Assembly: GCA_019416775.1 (NCBI GenBank)
Contig: DXWR01000121.1
Coordinates: 1-12,237, forward strand
Length of the DNA: 12,237 nt
Reading direction: 5' to 3'
DNA from: Oscillospiraceae bacterium
GTDB taxonomy: Bacteria; Bacillota; Clostridia; Oscillospirales; Ruminococcaceae
Shown piece after piece: positions 1-6,838 of the stretch. The first letter of the stretch is position 1. Each line of letters begins with the position of its first letter. The translations under genes and the position numbers were made by a program. The notes below the pieces were generated by a model that was not told the DNA's origin, did no database searches, and saw only the letters and a program-made list of their open reading frames with translations.

Positions 1-48
1 TTATTGAATTTTATGGAAGTTCCTCCAAAATTACTTTTCTTTTTAAAT

Positions 49-64
49 AATTTTTCGAAAAATT
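49..64. repeat. 16-bp perfect palindrome
   Basis: AATTTTTCGAAAAATT reads the same on both strands, with TTCGAA at its centre. It sits in the AT-rich gap between the GTGGA repeats and the left edge. It could be an operator, or only a chance palindrome in AT-rich DNA. Confidence 0.45.
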
Positions 65-93
65 TCCACAACACTCCGTCCACTTTCCTCCAC
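64..93 (-). promoter_or_regulatory. MraZ-box-like GTGGA repeats
   Basis: On the minus strand GTGGAG (88-93) and GTGGAC (78-83) lie exactly 10 bases apart, and a third GTGGAA (64-69) follows 14 bases on. In Firmicutes, GTGGAG-type hexamers spaced by 10 bases upstream of the division cluster bind MraZ. The transcript would run leftwards out of the window, so the inferred next gene could be mraZ, but no start codon is visible here. The third repeat is out of register, so the call is tentative. Confidence 0.3.
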
Positions 94-128
94 CGGAAAA
101 TGAGGAAGAATCATAAAAAAATTCTCCG

Positions 129-157
129 CAAAAAAAGAGCCGCCCGAGAGCGGCTCT
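129..157 (-). terminator. Terminator of the cdaA-cdaR operon
   Basis: Read on the minus strand, AGAGCCGC pairs perfectly with GCGGCTCT around a 6-base loop and is followed by a run of U. It lies about 30 bases after the cdaR stop. The operon therefore ends here and does not run on into glmM, the usual third gene of this cluster. Confidence 0.92.
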
Positions 158-187
158 GTGAAATTTCAATTGGTTTTTTCCTGAATC

Positions 188-1468
188 TTACCCGGAAGTA
201 GAGGCTCCGAAGCTCTGGATGGCGGTGACCGGAACATAGTATTCTCCCACCGCCCAAGCCATAGCGCCGTTGTTCAGGCTGATGGAAGCCCGAACCCGCT
301 GTTCTCCTTGGGTCAAGCGGACGTTGGCAAAGTCCAGGGTTACCACCACATCGTCGCTGGTCAATCCGGCGATGTCCTGAGGCAGCCCCACAAAGGTGAT
401 ACTGCTGACCCGGTCGGTGTTGACAGTGACGGTGTAGTCGGAAGGCCGGTTGGCGGTGACGATGTTGGTACCCGCCAACACAGTGCTGTCCAGCTCGTCG
501 GTAAAGGTCACCGTAACCTGCTGCAGCCCGCTGAGGTTGAGATAACCGGAAGGCAGACTCACCTCAAAGGTGTAGCTGTAATTCTGAAGGATGTTCCGCA
601 CATCAATCTGCCCCAAACTGATGGAATCAGGGGTGGTGCCACTGTCCACCGGCACTCCTACCGAGATAGTTTCATTGCTCATAGAGTAGTTCAACCGGTC
701 CACATCCAGTCCGCTTGGCACATTGATATAGTCAAAGGTCAAGGGCAGGCTTTCCCGGCGGTACACCGGAATGGTGATCCGAGGATCCACTGCATCGACG
801 GTGACGTTGCCGCTCTGTTCCAAACGGGCGTCGTTTTCGTCGTAGAACACAAAGTTGCCGGAAACAGTGGTGCTCTTGGTTAGAGTCATGGAGTCGGTGT
901 TTTCCAGCACCACTCGCTGGATCTGTTCGATCTCGGCAGCAGGGCCGGTCAGGGTGACGGTAGTGGGATTGCTGACCAACTCGCCCATAAAGGTGCCTTC
1001 CAAGCCCACCGTCTTGTTGGAGACGCTGGCTTCCACCAAAAAGCTGGCTTCCTCAAACCGGTCCAGGGTCACGTTCACCGTGGACTGCACCGGATAGTCT
1101 ACATTATAAGTTTCATCATGGGTGTTATTTTTTACCACCGTTACATCCAACTGATAGGTGCCGGGTTCGGAGATATCGCTGGCGTCCACCGTAGCGGTGA
1201 AGTCATCCGCCGTCAGGTTGCCCACCGTGTAGATGGCGCCGGTGATTTGAGCGCTAACCAGCAGATCCTGCTGATCCACCACGTCCAGTCCGTTGAGCTG
1301 GGCGGAACCGGTAAGCTCTACCTGTACCGGAATCCCGTCAATTTGGGTGGTGACGTTAGGATCCACCACCAAGGAAACGACCAGCCAGGCAATAATACCC
1401 AGCAGCAAAGACAGCACCATCAACACTCGCTTCGAAGAGAAAAACCGTTGTGCATCGAACTTTTTCAT
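188..1468 (-). CDS. cdaR: YbbR-domain protein CdaR, regulator of the diadenylate cyclase
   Basis: This 426-residue protein has one N-terminal membrane helix (about residues 14-35, after a basic start MKKFDAQRFFSSKR). A long extracytoplasmic part follows, made of repeated beta-rich YbbR modules with recurring patterns such as VTLTGPAAEI and ITFVGLPQDI. In Firmicutes CdaR binds and modulates the membrane diadenylate cyclase CdaA, so it adjusts c-di-AMP level at the cell surface. Its ATG overlaps the cdaA stop as ATGA, and its ribosome site GGAGGAG (1477-1483, 8 bases upstream) lies inside cdaA, so the two are translationally coupled. Length and the roughly four YbbR modules match the family. 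The assignment rests on the domain pattern plus the cdaA neighbour. It ends in a short Ser/Gly-rich tail and is followed directly by a terminator, with no glmM in the window. Confidence 0.92.
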   Translation of the reverse strand: MKKFDAQRFFSSKRVLMVLSLLLGIIAWLVVSLVVDPNVTTQIDGIPVQVELTGSAQLNGLDVVDQQDLLVSAQITGAIYTVGNLTADDFTATVDASDISEPGTYQLDVTVVKNNTHDETYNVDYPVQSTVNVTLDRFEEASFLVEASVSNKTVGLEGTFMGELVSNPTTVTLTGPAAEIEQIQRVVLENTDSMTLTKSTTVSGNFVFYDENDARLEQSGNVTVDAVDPRITIPVYRRESLPLTFDYINVPSGLDVDRLNYSMSNETISVGVPVDSGTTPDSISLGQIDVRNILQNYSYTFEVSLPSGYLNLSGLQQVTVTFTDELDSTVLAGTNIVTANRPSDYTVTVNTDRVSSITFVGLPQDIAGLTSDDVVVTLDFANVRLTQGEQRVRASISLNNGAMAWAVGEYYVPVTAIQSFGASTSG

Positions 1469-2382
1469 CCGTCTTTCTCCTCCTGCTTGGGATTCTTTTT
1501 CCGCTTAGGCTTTTTATCTTTGCGCAGCAGCCGGTTTACCACAGTGTCCCGGACACTCTTTTCGTTTTCGCCGCTGCCGATCAGGTTGGTTTGCAAATAC
1601 CGGGTGAGGCGGGCGGAATCAAATCCCCGCTCCATTTTGCCATCCACCACCACCGACACGGTGCCGGTTTCCTCGCTGACCACGATGACAATGGCGTCGC
1701 TGACTTCGCTCATGCCGATGGCGGCCCGGTGACGGCTGCCGAAATGGGTAGCAATCAGCTCCTCTTTCTGAGGCTTAGGGAGAAAGCAGGCCGCCGCCAA
1801 AATCTGGCCGTCCCGCATAATTACCGCTCCATCGTGAAGAGGGGTTTTATTATAGAAGATATTGCCGAACAGCTCCACGCTGGGAGTGGCGTTTAAAATC
1901 ACCCCGGTGGCAATCTGCTCTCCTAACTTGATCTGCCGTTCAATGACGATTAAAGCCCCAGTGACGGTTTTGCTCAGCCGATCCACCGCCGATACGATAA
2001 TGGGGATCACCGGCTCCCACTCTCCGGCATGACGGGCGTTTTCTGCGGTGAACACATTGCCCATTCTGGCTCTTCCCAAACGTTCCAAAGCCCTTCGAAT
2101 CTCCGGCTGGAACAAAACGATAATGGCGAAGATACCGATCTGGAGGATGTTGTTCATCAGGAAGTTGAGGGTTTTCATGTCCAGCAAAAATGCCACCAAT
2201 GTTAAAACCAAGATCAGCAGGATACCTTTGAGCAGTTGTTCCGCCCGGGTTTCCCGCACCAGTTGGATCCCCTTATAGATAATGAAGGAAATCACCAGAA
2301 TATCCAACACATCAATAATGGGATTGAAGTTTTTGACCACGCTGACCAGCCCCAGCCAGGTGTCCTGAAAAAAGCTTCCCAT
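1465..2382 (-). CDS. cdaA: Membrane diadenylate cyclase CdaA (c-di-AMP synthase)
   Basis: This 305-residue protein condenses two ATP into cyclic di-AMP, the messenger that controls potassium and osmolyte balance and wall stress in Firmicutes. Three N-terminal membrane helices are visible at about residues 21-42, 50-68 and 73-91. The cytoplasmic DAC domain follows (about 95-270). Both catalytic signatures are present: DGA at 184-186 (in LHDGAVIM) and RHR at 217-219 (in GSRHRAAIG). The tail after residue 285 is very basic (KDKKPKRKKNPKQ). The gene is first in a two-gene operon with cdaR, with its own promoter at 2435-2463. The start fits the family N-terminus. The ribosome site (AGAGAGGAAC, about 10 bases upstream) is only moderate. 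No broken residues were seen. Confidence 0.96.
   Translation of the reverse strand: MGSFFQDTWLGLVSVVKNFNPIIDVLDILVISFIIYKGIQLVRETRAEQLLKGILLILVLTLVAFLLDMKTLNFLMNNILQIGIFAIIVLFQPEIRRALERLGRARMGNVFTAENARHAGEWEPVIPIIVSAVDRLSKTVTGALIVIERQIKLGEQIATGVILNATPSVELFGNIFYNKTPLHDGAVIMRDGQILAAACFLPKPQKEELIATHFGSRHRAAIGMSEVSDAIVIVVSEETGTVSVVVDGKMERGFDSARLTRYLQTNLIGSGENEKSVRDTVVNRLLRKDKKPKRKKNPKQEEKDG
1477..1483 (-). promoter_or_regulatory. Ribosome binding site of cdaR, inside cdaA
   Basis: GGAGGAG lies 8 bases before the cdaR ATG and within the last codons of cdaA. It supports the ATGA overlap start. Confidence 0.8.
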
Positions 2383-2434
2383 GGTGTTACAGTTCCTCTC
2401 TCTTTGCGGTGGGGTTCGGATGTTGTCTTACTTT

Positions 2435-2463
2435 ATTGTAACAAGAATGGCGGGAAAATGCAA
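2435..2463 (-). promoter_or_regulatory. Promoter of cdaA-cdaR
   Basis: TTGCAT (2458-2463), a 17-base spacer and TACAAT (2435-2440), with a TG one base before the -10 (extended -10). The expected start of transcription is near 2428, giving a leader of about 45 bases. The promoter sits directly after the terminator of the upstream transporter gene. Confidence 0.8.
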
Positions 2464-2486
2464 CTACCCCCAATTTGAAAAGAAGG

Positions 2487-2517
2487 CAAAAAGAGAGCCG
2501 CCATCACAGCAGCTCTC
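2487..2517 (-). terminator. Terminator of the AEC transporter gene
   Basis: On the minus strand GAGAGCTGC pairs with GCGGCTCTC (9 pairs, one G-U) around a 7-base loop, followed by UUUUU. It lies 17 bases after the stop codon. Confidence 0.9.
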
Positions 2518-2533
2518 AAGAAAATTATTCTAT

Positions 2534-3460
2534 TTAGTGAATTACCAGCCCGCACACCAGGGTCAGCACCGGCAGGGTGACGGCGCTAAGCAAAGTGGAC
2601 AGGGTGAACATTTGGGCCGCCACCTGGCTGTCCCGCCGGTAACGGATGGCAAACAGGGTGGTGGAACTGGCCACCGGGGTGCCGGAGAGGATCACCAAGG
2701 TGGTTTTGGCCACCGGATCCATAGGGATAAACGCCACCAGCAACAGGGCGATGGCCGGGGCCGCCAGCAGACGCAGAGCGCTGATAAAGTAGTGGCGCAG
2801 GTGAACAAAGCAGTCCAGCAGCTTGGTTTGGGCCACCGCCGCCCCGCTGACCAGCATGGCCAAGGGGGTGTTCATATTGGACAAATCGTCGATCACCGTC
2901 ATGGGGATGGAGGGGAGCTTTAACTGCAGCACATACAGCAGCACCCCGATAATGGTGCAGATCAAGGAGGGGTTGCACAGGGCCTTGATGGTCTCCTTGG
3001 TGTTCAGCTTCCCTGCCATCAGCAGCACCCCGTGGGTCCAGTTAAAGAGGGTGAAAGCGGCAAAGAAGGCGGTAAGGTAGAATACCCCATCTGCCCCGAA
3101 CAGACTCTGCACCAGGGGGATGCCCATAAAGCCACAGTTGCCATAGATGGCGGCGAACCGCTCTACCCCCCGGTTTTCCCAAGGTTTGTTGGGCAGGATC
3201 CGGTGGAACAGCAGGATCATCAAGGCGTAACTCACCGCACTGAGCAGAAACACCAATCCTAGGTTGGAGAACTTGGAGGCGTCAAAGTCGGTCTGAAAGG
3301 TGGAGAGAATCACCATGGGGTTGACCACATAGAGCACGATAGAGGAGAGCTGGCCGGTGCCGTGGGGAGTGAGTAAGTGAATCTTGGCGCAGGTCCACCC
3401 CACCGCCAGCAGCAGAAACATAATGGCGATCTGCTGGAGAATAATGAGTGTGTTTTCCAA
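2534..3460 (-). CDS. AEC-family (auxin efflux carrier-like) membrane transporter
   Basis: This 308-residue, very hydrophobic protein has about ten predicted membrane helices in two halves, as in the AEC/PIN-like (Mem_trans) family. Bacterial members export or exchange small organic anions such as malate; the substrate here cannot be read. Recognisable family stretches are the N-terminus (IIL..IAIMFLLLAVGW), NPMVILSTF, IYGNCGFMGIPLVQSLFG, where the Asn-Cys-Gly-Phe-Met-Gly-Ile-Pro segment marks the first half, and GTPVASSTTLFA near the C-terminus. I place the start at TTG 3460 because AGAAGGA lies 7 bases before it and the resulting N-terminus (MENTLIILQQ) matches the family. An in-frame ATG at 3502 would add 14 residues but has no ribosome site. 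The gene is monocistronic, with promoter 3527-3555 and terminator 2487-2517. Confidence 0.88.
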   Translation of the reverse strand: MENTLIILQQIAIMFLLLAVGWTCAKIHLLTPHGTGQLSSIVLYVVNPMVILSTFQTDFDASKFSNLGLVFLLSAVSYALMILLFHRILPNKPWENRGVERFAAIYGNCGFMGIPLVQSLFGADGVFYLTAFFAAFTLFNWTHGVLLMAGKLNTKETIKALCNPSLICTIIGVLLYVLQLKLPSIPMTVIDDLSNMNTPLAMLVSGAAVAQTKLLDCFVHLRHYFISALRLLAAPAIALLLVAFIPMDPVAKTTLVILSGTPVASSTTLFAIRYRRDSQVAAQMFTLSTLLSAVTLPVLTLVCGLVIH

Positions 3461-3467
3461 AGTAACG

Positions 3468-3474
3468 TCCTTCT
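3468..3474 (-). promoter_or_regulatory. Ribosome binding site selecting a TTG start
   Basis: AGAAGGA lies 7 bases upstream of TTG 3460. The alternative ATG at 3502 is preceded only by AT-rich DNA, so this site decides the start of the transporter. Confidence 0.7.
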
Positions 3475-3526
3475 TCCCTTTTCCAAAATAAAATAAGGTC
3501 ATTTGCTAAAATTTTTGCCAGAACAA

Positions 3527-3555
3527 ATTATAGTCGGGTTGAGGGAAGAATGCAA
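3527..3555 (-). promoter_or_regulatory. Promoter of the AEC transporter gene
   Basis: TTGCAT (3550-3555), a 17-base spacer and a perfect TATAAT (3527-3532). Transcription would start near 3520, leaving a leader of about 60 bases before the TTG start. Confidence 0.78.
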
Positions 3556-3560
3556 GAGCA

Positions 3561-3580
3561 AATCTTGAATTTGCAAGATT
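3561..3580. repeat. Inverted repeat upstream of the AEC promoter
   Basis: AATCTTG and CAAGATT form 7-base arms around a 6-base spacer, five bases upstream of the transporter's -35. The position suits an operator or activator site. On the plus strand the repeat is followed by T residues and could act as a weak terminator, but no plus-strand gene feeds it. Confidence 0.4.
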
Positions 3581-3630
3581 TTTTCTGAGAGCCCGGGCTG
3601 TCCCGGTGTCAAGGCCAAAACGGCCAAGAT

Positions 3631-3663
3631 AAAAAAAGAAAAGGGCCGGTTTCCCTCCGGCCC
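3631..3663 (-). terminator. Terminator of ktrB-ktrA
   Basis: On the minus strand GGGCCGG pairs with CCGGCCC around a 7-base loop and is followed by a long U-rich tail (UUUUCUUUUUUU). It lies about 20 bases after the ktrA stop. Confidence 0.92.
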
Positions 3664-3685
3664 CGAATCTTACTGGTTGTTTTTC

Positions 3686-4339
3686 TTAAAAATGCAGTAC
3701 TTTCTTCAAATTCTTTTCGCTGCCCATCATAATGACGGTTTCGTCCCCGCCGAATTGATAGCTGGGATCGGTGACCGGGGTGACCTGCTTGCCCCGCTTT
3801 ACCGCCAGCACGTTGATCTGCGCTTTCCGTCGGATTCCCAGATCCTGGATGCTTCTCCCCTTCCAGCCTTCCGGCACCGGCGCCTCTACAATGGAGTAGT
3901 CGTCGCTCAGCTGGATGTAGTCGAAGATGGTGTCCATACTGTAGCGGATGGCGGCCCGTTCCCCGGCCAACCGTTCCGGATACACCACCGCATCGGCGCC
4001 GTTGCGCAGCAAAAACTGCTCATGGACGCTGTCAATGGCACGGCTCACCACAAATTTGGCTCCGGAATCTTTCAGCAGGGTGGTGGCCATCAGGGAATGC
4101 TGGAAGCTCTGGCCAATGGTGACCACGCATAAATCAAAGTTGCGCACTCCCAGCCCGGCAATGAGCTGCTTGTCGGTGGCATCCCCGATCTGGATATTGG
4201 GGATGATCTCCGCCACCTGGTTGGCTCGGGTGGCATCCTGCTCAATAGCCAGCACGTCGTGGCCCATCTGGATCAGCTTTTCCGCCATGTGCTGCCCGAA
4301 AAAGCCCATGCCTAACATTAAAACGGATTTGGATCTCAT
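3686..4339 (-). CDS. ktrA: KtrA/TrkA-family potassium channel gating subunit (RCK protein)
   Basis: This 217-residue cytosolic subunit forms the octameric RCK ring that gates the KtrB membrane subunit. The N-terminal RCK_N Rossmann fold shows GMGFFG at residues 10-15 (GxGxxG), an acidic residue at the end of strand 2 (E33 in AIEQD) and GDAT at 52-55, typical of ATP/ADP- or NAD-binding RCK domains. The family segment SRAIDSVHEQFLLRNGADAVVYPE follows at about 99-122. The RCK_C domain spans about 145-215 with the conserved strand INVLAVKRG; in Staphylococcus aureus KtrA this domain binds c-di-AMP. I chose the ATG at 4339 because AAAAGGAG lies 8 bases before it; the ATG at 4360 lies inside or upstream of that site. 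It is second in the operon after ktrB, with a 167-base gap, and no separate promoter of quality was seen in the gap. Confidence 0.93.
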   Translation of the reverse strand: MRSKSVLMLGMGFFGQHMAEKLIQMGHDVLAIEQDATRANQVAEIIPNIQIGDATDKQLIAGLGVRNFDLCVVTIGQSFQHSLMATTLLKDSGAKFVVSRAIDSVHEQFLLRNGADAVVYPERLAGERAAIRYSMDTIFDYIQLSDDYSIVEAPVPEGWKGRSIQDLGIRRKAQINVLAVKRGKQVTPVTDPSYQFGGDETVIMMGSEKNLKKVLHF

Positions 4340-4347
4340 GTCGCTCT

Positions 4348-4355
4348 CTCCTTTT
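4348..4355 (-). promoter_or_regulatory. Ribosome binding site of ktrA
   Basis: AAAAGGAG lies 8 bases before ATG 4339 and overlaps the codons after the alternative ATG 4360, so it favours the shorter 217-residue product. Confidence 0.78.
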
Positions 4356-4506
4356 TGCATACCCCCGGCGTTTCACTATGTTTAGGGGTAGTTGGCTCAA
4401 CAGGGAAAATTCCAATGAACTTCCGCCCCGCTTCCCAAGAAAATCTTGAGGTTATACCGGACAACCAAGGCGAAACCCGGCAGCGCCGGCCCAAAAGCGG
4501 TGCTGT

Positions 4507-5853
4507 TTATCCAATGTTCACCGGTTCCTCCGGGTACTCCCGAGGCACCGTCACAGTCCGGCTGTTCATGGCATAGAGTAAAGTCAGCCCGCCGATTCGT
4601 CCCAGATACATCAAGCAGATCAACACAATCTGAGACGCAGCACTCAAAGTGGGGGTGACGCTCAGGCTCAGTCCCACGGTGCCCAGGGCGGAAGCCACTT
4701 CAAACATTCCTTCCACCAGACTCAGCCCGTCCAGACAGCAGAGGGCCATGGTACCCACCACAAACAGAGTCAAAAACATGCAAAGCAGTACCATAGTGTT
4801 CCGGAAAGCTCCATCAGGGAGCCGCCGCTTGCAGAAATACAGGTGTTCCTTTTTGGTCAAACAGCTGCGCAAAGATAGGAACAGCACGCCCAGGCTGGTA
4901 GTTTTAATACCGCCGGCGGTGGATCCCGGAGAGCCGCCAATGAGCATCAGCACAATCACCAGCAACAGGGACGCCTGGCTAAAGCCCCGCATATCCAAGC
5001 TCATAAACCCGGCAGTACGGGGAGTTACCGACTGGAAGAAGGCGGAGAGAATCCGCTCTCCCCAGTTCATCTCCGGCCATTTGGCGGGATTAAATTCGTA
5101 AAACAGGAAAAACAGGGTGGGCAGCAGAATCAGCAAACCGGTGACCACCAGCACCAGCTTGGTTTGCAGCCGGTAGTATTTCACATGGAGGCCATGCTGC
5201 TGAATGTCCTTCCACACCAAAAAGCCAATGCCGCCGATGATGATCAAAAAGGCCACAGTGAGCAGCACCACCGGATCGTTCCAGAAGGGGATCAAACTGC
5301 CTCCCGGCATCAACAGCCCGTTGATGTCAAAACCGGCGTTGCAAAAGGCGCTTACCGAGGTAAACACTGCCGCCCAAATGCCGTCTCCCCAACCCATGGC
5401 GGGGATAAAGCGGGTAGCCAGCAGAATGGCGCCCACCCCTTCGCAGATGGCGGTAAACCGGAAGATAAAGCCCACCAGCTTTACAATCCCTCCCATCTGA
5501 GGCGCCGAGATGGATTCCTGCATCAAAATTCGCTGCTGCAGGCCGATCCGCCGGCGGGAGATGGTAGCCATGGCCATGGCCATGGTGACGACCCCTAAGC
5601 CCCCCACCTGAATCAGCACCAGCATAATAGCCTGACCAAAGGGAGTATAGTAGGTATAGGGGTCAATGAGGGTCAGCCCCGTCACACAGGAGGTGGAGGT
5701 GGCGGTGAACAGCCCGGTGAGGAAGGGAGCGCCCTGTCCGTCCCGGGTAGCAAAAGGCAGCATCAACAACAGTGCCCCCAATAGGATCACCGCAGCAAAT
5801 CCCAAGGCCACAATCTGGGCGGGAGATAGCTTTCGCATCAAACGATGAATCAT
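4507..5853 (-). CDS. ktrB: KtrB/TrkH-family potassium uptake membrane subunit
   Basis: This 448-residue ion-conducting subunit has four M1-P-M2 repeats. All four filter loops are visible: SCVTGL (residues 55-60), FCNAGF (170-175), TPRTAGF (277-283) and ALGTVGLS (389-396). Each has the conserved filter glycine. The glycine-rich intramembrane gating loop of repeat 3 is intact (GGSPGSTAGGIKTTS, 307-321). Length matches Bacillus KtrB. The start is ATG 5853, because AAGAGGT lies 7 bases upstream and because the upstream in-frame ATG at 5937 falls within the promoter. The gene precedes ktrA, the reverse of the common ktrAB order. Together they import K+ (with Na+ coupling in related systems), and c-di-AMP made by the nearby CdaA is a known inhibitor of such systems. 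No ydaO-type c-di-AMP riboswitch fits in the leader of about 50 bases. Confidence 0.95.
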   Translation of the reverse strand: MIHRLMRKLSPAQIVALGFAAVILLGALLLMLPFATRDGQGAPFLTGLFTATSTSCVTGLTLIDPYTYYTPFGQAIMLVLIQVGGLGVVTMAMAMATISRRRIGLQQRILMQESISAPQMGGIVKLVGFIFRFTAICEGVGAILLATRFIPAMGWGDGIWAAVFTSVSAFCNAGFDINGLLMPGGSLIPFWNDPVVLLTVAFLIIIGGIGFLVWKDIQQHGLHVKYYRLQTKLVLVVTGLLILLPTLFFLFYEFNPAKWPEMNWGERILSAFFQSVTPRTAGFMSLDMRGFSQASLLLVIVLMLIGGSPGSTAGGIKTTSLGVLFLSLRSCLTKKEHLYFCKRRLPDGAFRNTMVLLCMFLTLFVVGTMALCCLDGLSLVEGMFEVASALGTVGLSLSVTPTLSAASQIVLICLMYLGRIGGLTLLYAMNSRTVTVPREYPEEPVNIG

Positions 5854-5860
5854 GAGGAAT

Positions 5861-5867
5861 ACCTCTT
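5861..5867 (-). promoter_or_regulatory. Ribosome binding site of ktrB
   Basis: AAGAGGT lies 7 bases before ATG 5853. With the promoter at 5909-5937 it rules out the longer reading frame. Confidence 0.72.
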
Positions 5868-5908
5868 TTCTGGGTGCTTTCTTGCAAAAGAAACCTGAAA
5901 CCTCTCCT

Positions 5909-5937
5909 ATACTAGCACGCAATGGGTAGAAAGGCAA
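5909..5937 (-). promoter_or_regulatory. Promoter of ktrB-ktrA
   Basis: TTGCCT (5932-5937), a 17-base spacer and TAGTAT (5909-5914), with TG one base before the -10 (extended -10). The predicted leader is about 50 bases. Confidence 0.7.
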
Positions 5938-6211
5938 GAAGAAATTTCGATTTCAGCGCAGAAAAGGAGTCGCTGTAAAATTATGACAAAAAACGCTGTA
6001 ACTTTTTTGAAGTTTCGGAAAAATTTTAGACAAATGTGGATTTTATCGTTTACGAATTGGAAACTATTTATTAAAATATCCTATTTGTAATATCCTATCC
6101 CAGCTCCGAAAGCCGCTCTAACAGAAAAGGACGCCTTCAGCCGCCTCGCTTCTCCGTTGTACCGATGAAACAGTGCCGACCCACCCCCGGAAAAGAGGAA
6201 CCCGCTCAACG
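5938..6211. other. Gene-poor gap with repeats, upstream of ktrB
   Basis: About 275 bases with no convincing gene. The left part (5941-6098) is AT-rich. It has two direct-repeat pairs: CGCTGTAA at 5971-5978 and 5994-6001 (23 bases apart), with an inverted CAGCG at 5954-5958, and AATATCCTAT at 6075-6084 and 6089-6098 (14 bases apart). The right part (about 6099-6211) is GC-richer. In it TCCGTTG (about 6153-6159) can pair with CAACGGA about 50 bases on. A 35-codon plus-strand frame (5983-6090) exists, but its AAGGAG is 13 bases from the ATG, so I do not call it. I recognise no known riboswitch. Confidence 0.4.
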
Positions 6212-6241
6212 GAAAAGAGACCGGGACAAACTCCGGTCTCT
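6212..6241 (-). terminator. Terminator of the DUF3783 gene
   Basis: On the minus strand a 9-base stem (GAGACCGG with CCGGTCTC plus one A-U) encloses an 8-base loop and is followed by UUU and CC. It starts 5 bases after the stop codon. Confidence 0.85.
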
Positions 6242-6245
6242 CCAA

Positions 6246-6635
6246 TCACTGCTCCTGCATCTGTTTCTGCACTGCACGGTGCTCCCCTTCAATTTCCTGG
6301 TAGAGCTGTTCCAGGGTCCAATTCCGATTGTGGGGCGTAACCATAGCCTTGTAGGGCCAGGCCAGTTTCGCTTCCCGCAATTCTCCCAGCAAATCGTCCA
6401 GCTCCCGGTCGATAAGCCCGCTCAGCAACAACAAAGGCGGATTTTCCCAAACACAGCCTTGGCTGTCGGGAGTTTCCAGCAAGGTTTCCACCTTGACAGT
6501 CCATCCTTCCTTTCCCGGTATCCGACAGGTAATCCCAAACCTATCGCAGATCCCAATGGTAGACACGGCGGGTTCTTTCTTAGGATCCACACCCCACAAT
6601 AATGCTCGTTTTTGACGTACAATTCTCGCTTTCAT
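6246..6635 (-). CDS. DUF3783 domain protein
   Basis: This 129-residue, probably cytoplasmic protein has no signal or membrane segment. Residues about 66-121 match DUF3783, a short domain common in Clostridia: PPLLLLSGLIDRELDDLLGELR, then KAMVTPHNRNWTLEQLYQEIEGEH, with the hallmark TPxNRNWTLEQL at 100-111. The N-terminal half (ALLWGVDPKK ... GITCRIP) is a separate beta-rich part often seen in these proteins. The role of the family is unknown. The start is ATG 6635, because AAGGAG lies 6 bases upstream; the ATG at 6677 has no such site. It is monocistronic, with promoter 6721-6749 and terminator 6212-6241, and is divergent from the small plus-strand gene at 6908. Confidence 0.85.
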   Translation of the reverse strand: MKARIVRQKRALLWGVDPKKEPAVSTIGICDRFGITCRIPGKEGWTVKVETLLETPDSQGCVWENPPLLLLSGLIDRELDDLLGELREAKLAWPYKAMVTPHNRNWTLEQLYQEIEGEHRAVQKQMQEQ

Positions 6636-6720
6636 ATTCCGCTCCTTCCTTCGGGAATCTCCCCAAAAAGCAGACAACTTTTGCCCGCTAAATTAAAATT
6701 CTATGAAAAATCCTTGAAAA

Positions 6721-6749
6721 ATTCTAGGTTTCACCGAAATTTTTACCAA
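6721..6749 (-). promoter_or_regulatory. Promoter of the DUF3783 gene
   Basis: TTGGTA (6744-6749), a 17-base spacer and TAGAAT (6721-6726). The start of transcription would be near 6714, leaving a leader of about 80 bases. Confidence 0.65.
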
Positions 6750-6760
6750 GTTTCTGGTAA
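6743..6760. repeat. Inverted repeat over the DUF3783 -35
   Basis: TTACCA and TGGTAA form 6-base arms around a 6-base spacer, directly covering the minus-strand -35. It suits a dimeric repressor site in this divergent intergenic region. The regulator is unknown. Confidence 0.4.
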
Positions 6761-6800
6761 CATGACCGTACAACTTCATGAAATGTTAATAAAAAAACGC

Positions 6801-6829
6801 TTGTAATTTCACTTACCCTCCGCTATAAT
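6801..6829 (+). promoter_or_regulatory. Promoter of the 99-residue protein gene
   Basis: TTGTAA (6801-6806), a 17-base spacer and a perfect TATAAT (6824-6829). Transcription would start at about 6836, just before the inverted repeat at 6839-6870. Confidence 0.85.
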
Positions 6830-6838
6830 GAAATCATA

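Noticed and set aside
1..128. Minus-strand GGAGGA near 24-29 as the start of a left-edge gene
   Set aside because: No ATG, GTG or TTG lies at a normal distance before the window ends, so no gene is called.
5983..6090. 35-codon plus-strand frame
   Set aside because: AAGGAG is 13 bases from the ATG, no good promoter precedes it, and the composition looks like chance AT-rich DNA.
5854..6211. ydaO-type c-di-AMP riboswitch upstream of ktrB
   Set aside because: The location is typical, but the conserved motifs are not found on either strand and the promoter leaves a leader of only about 50 bases.
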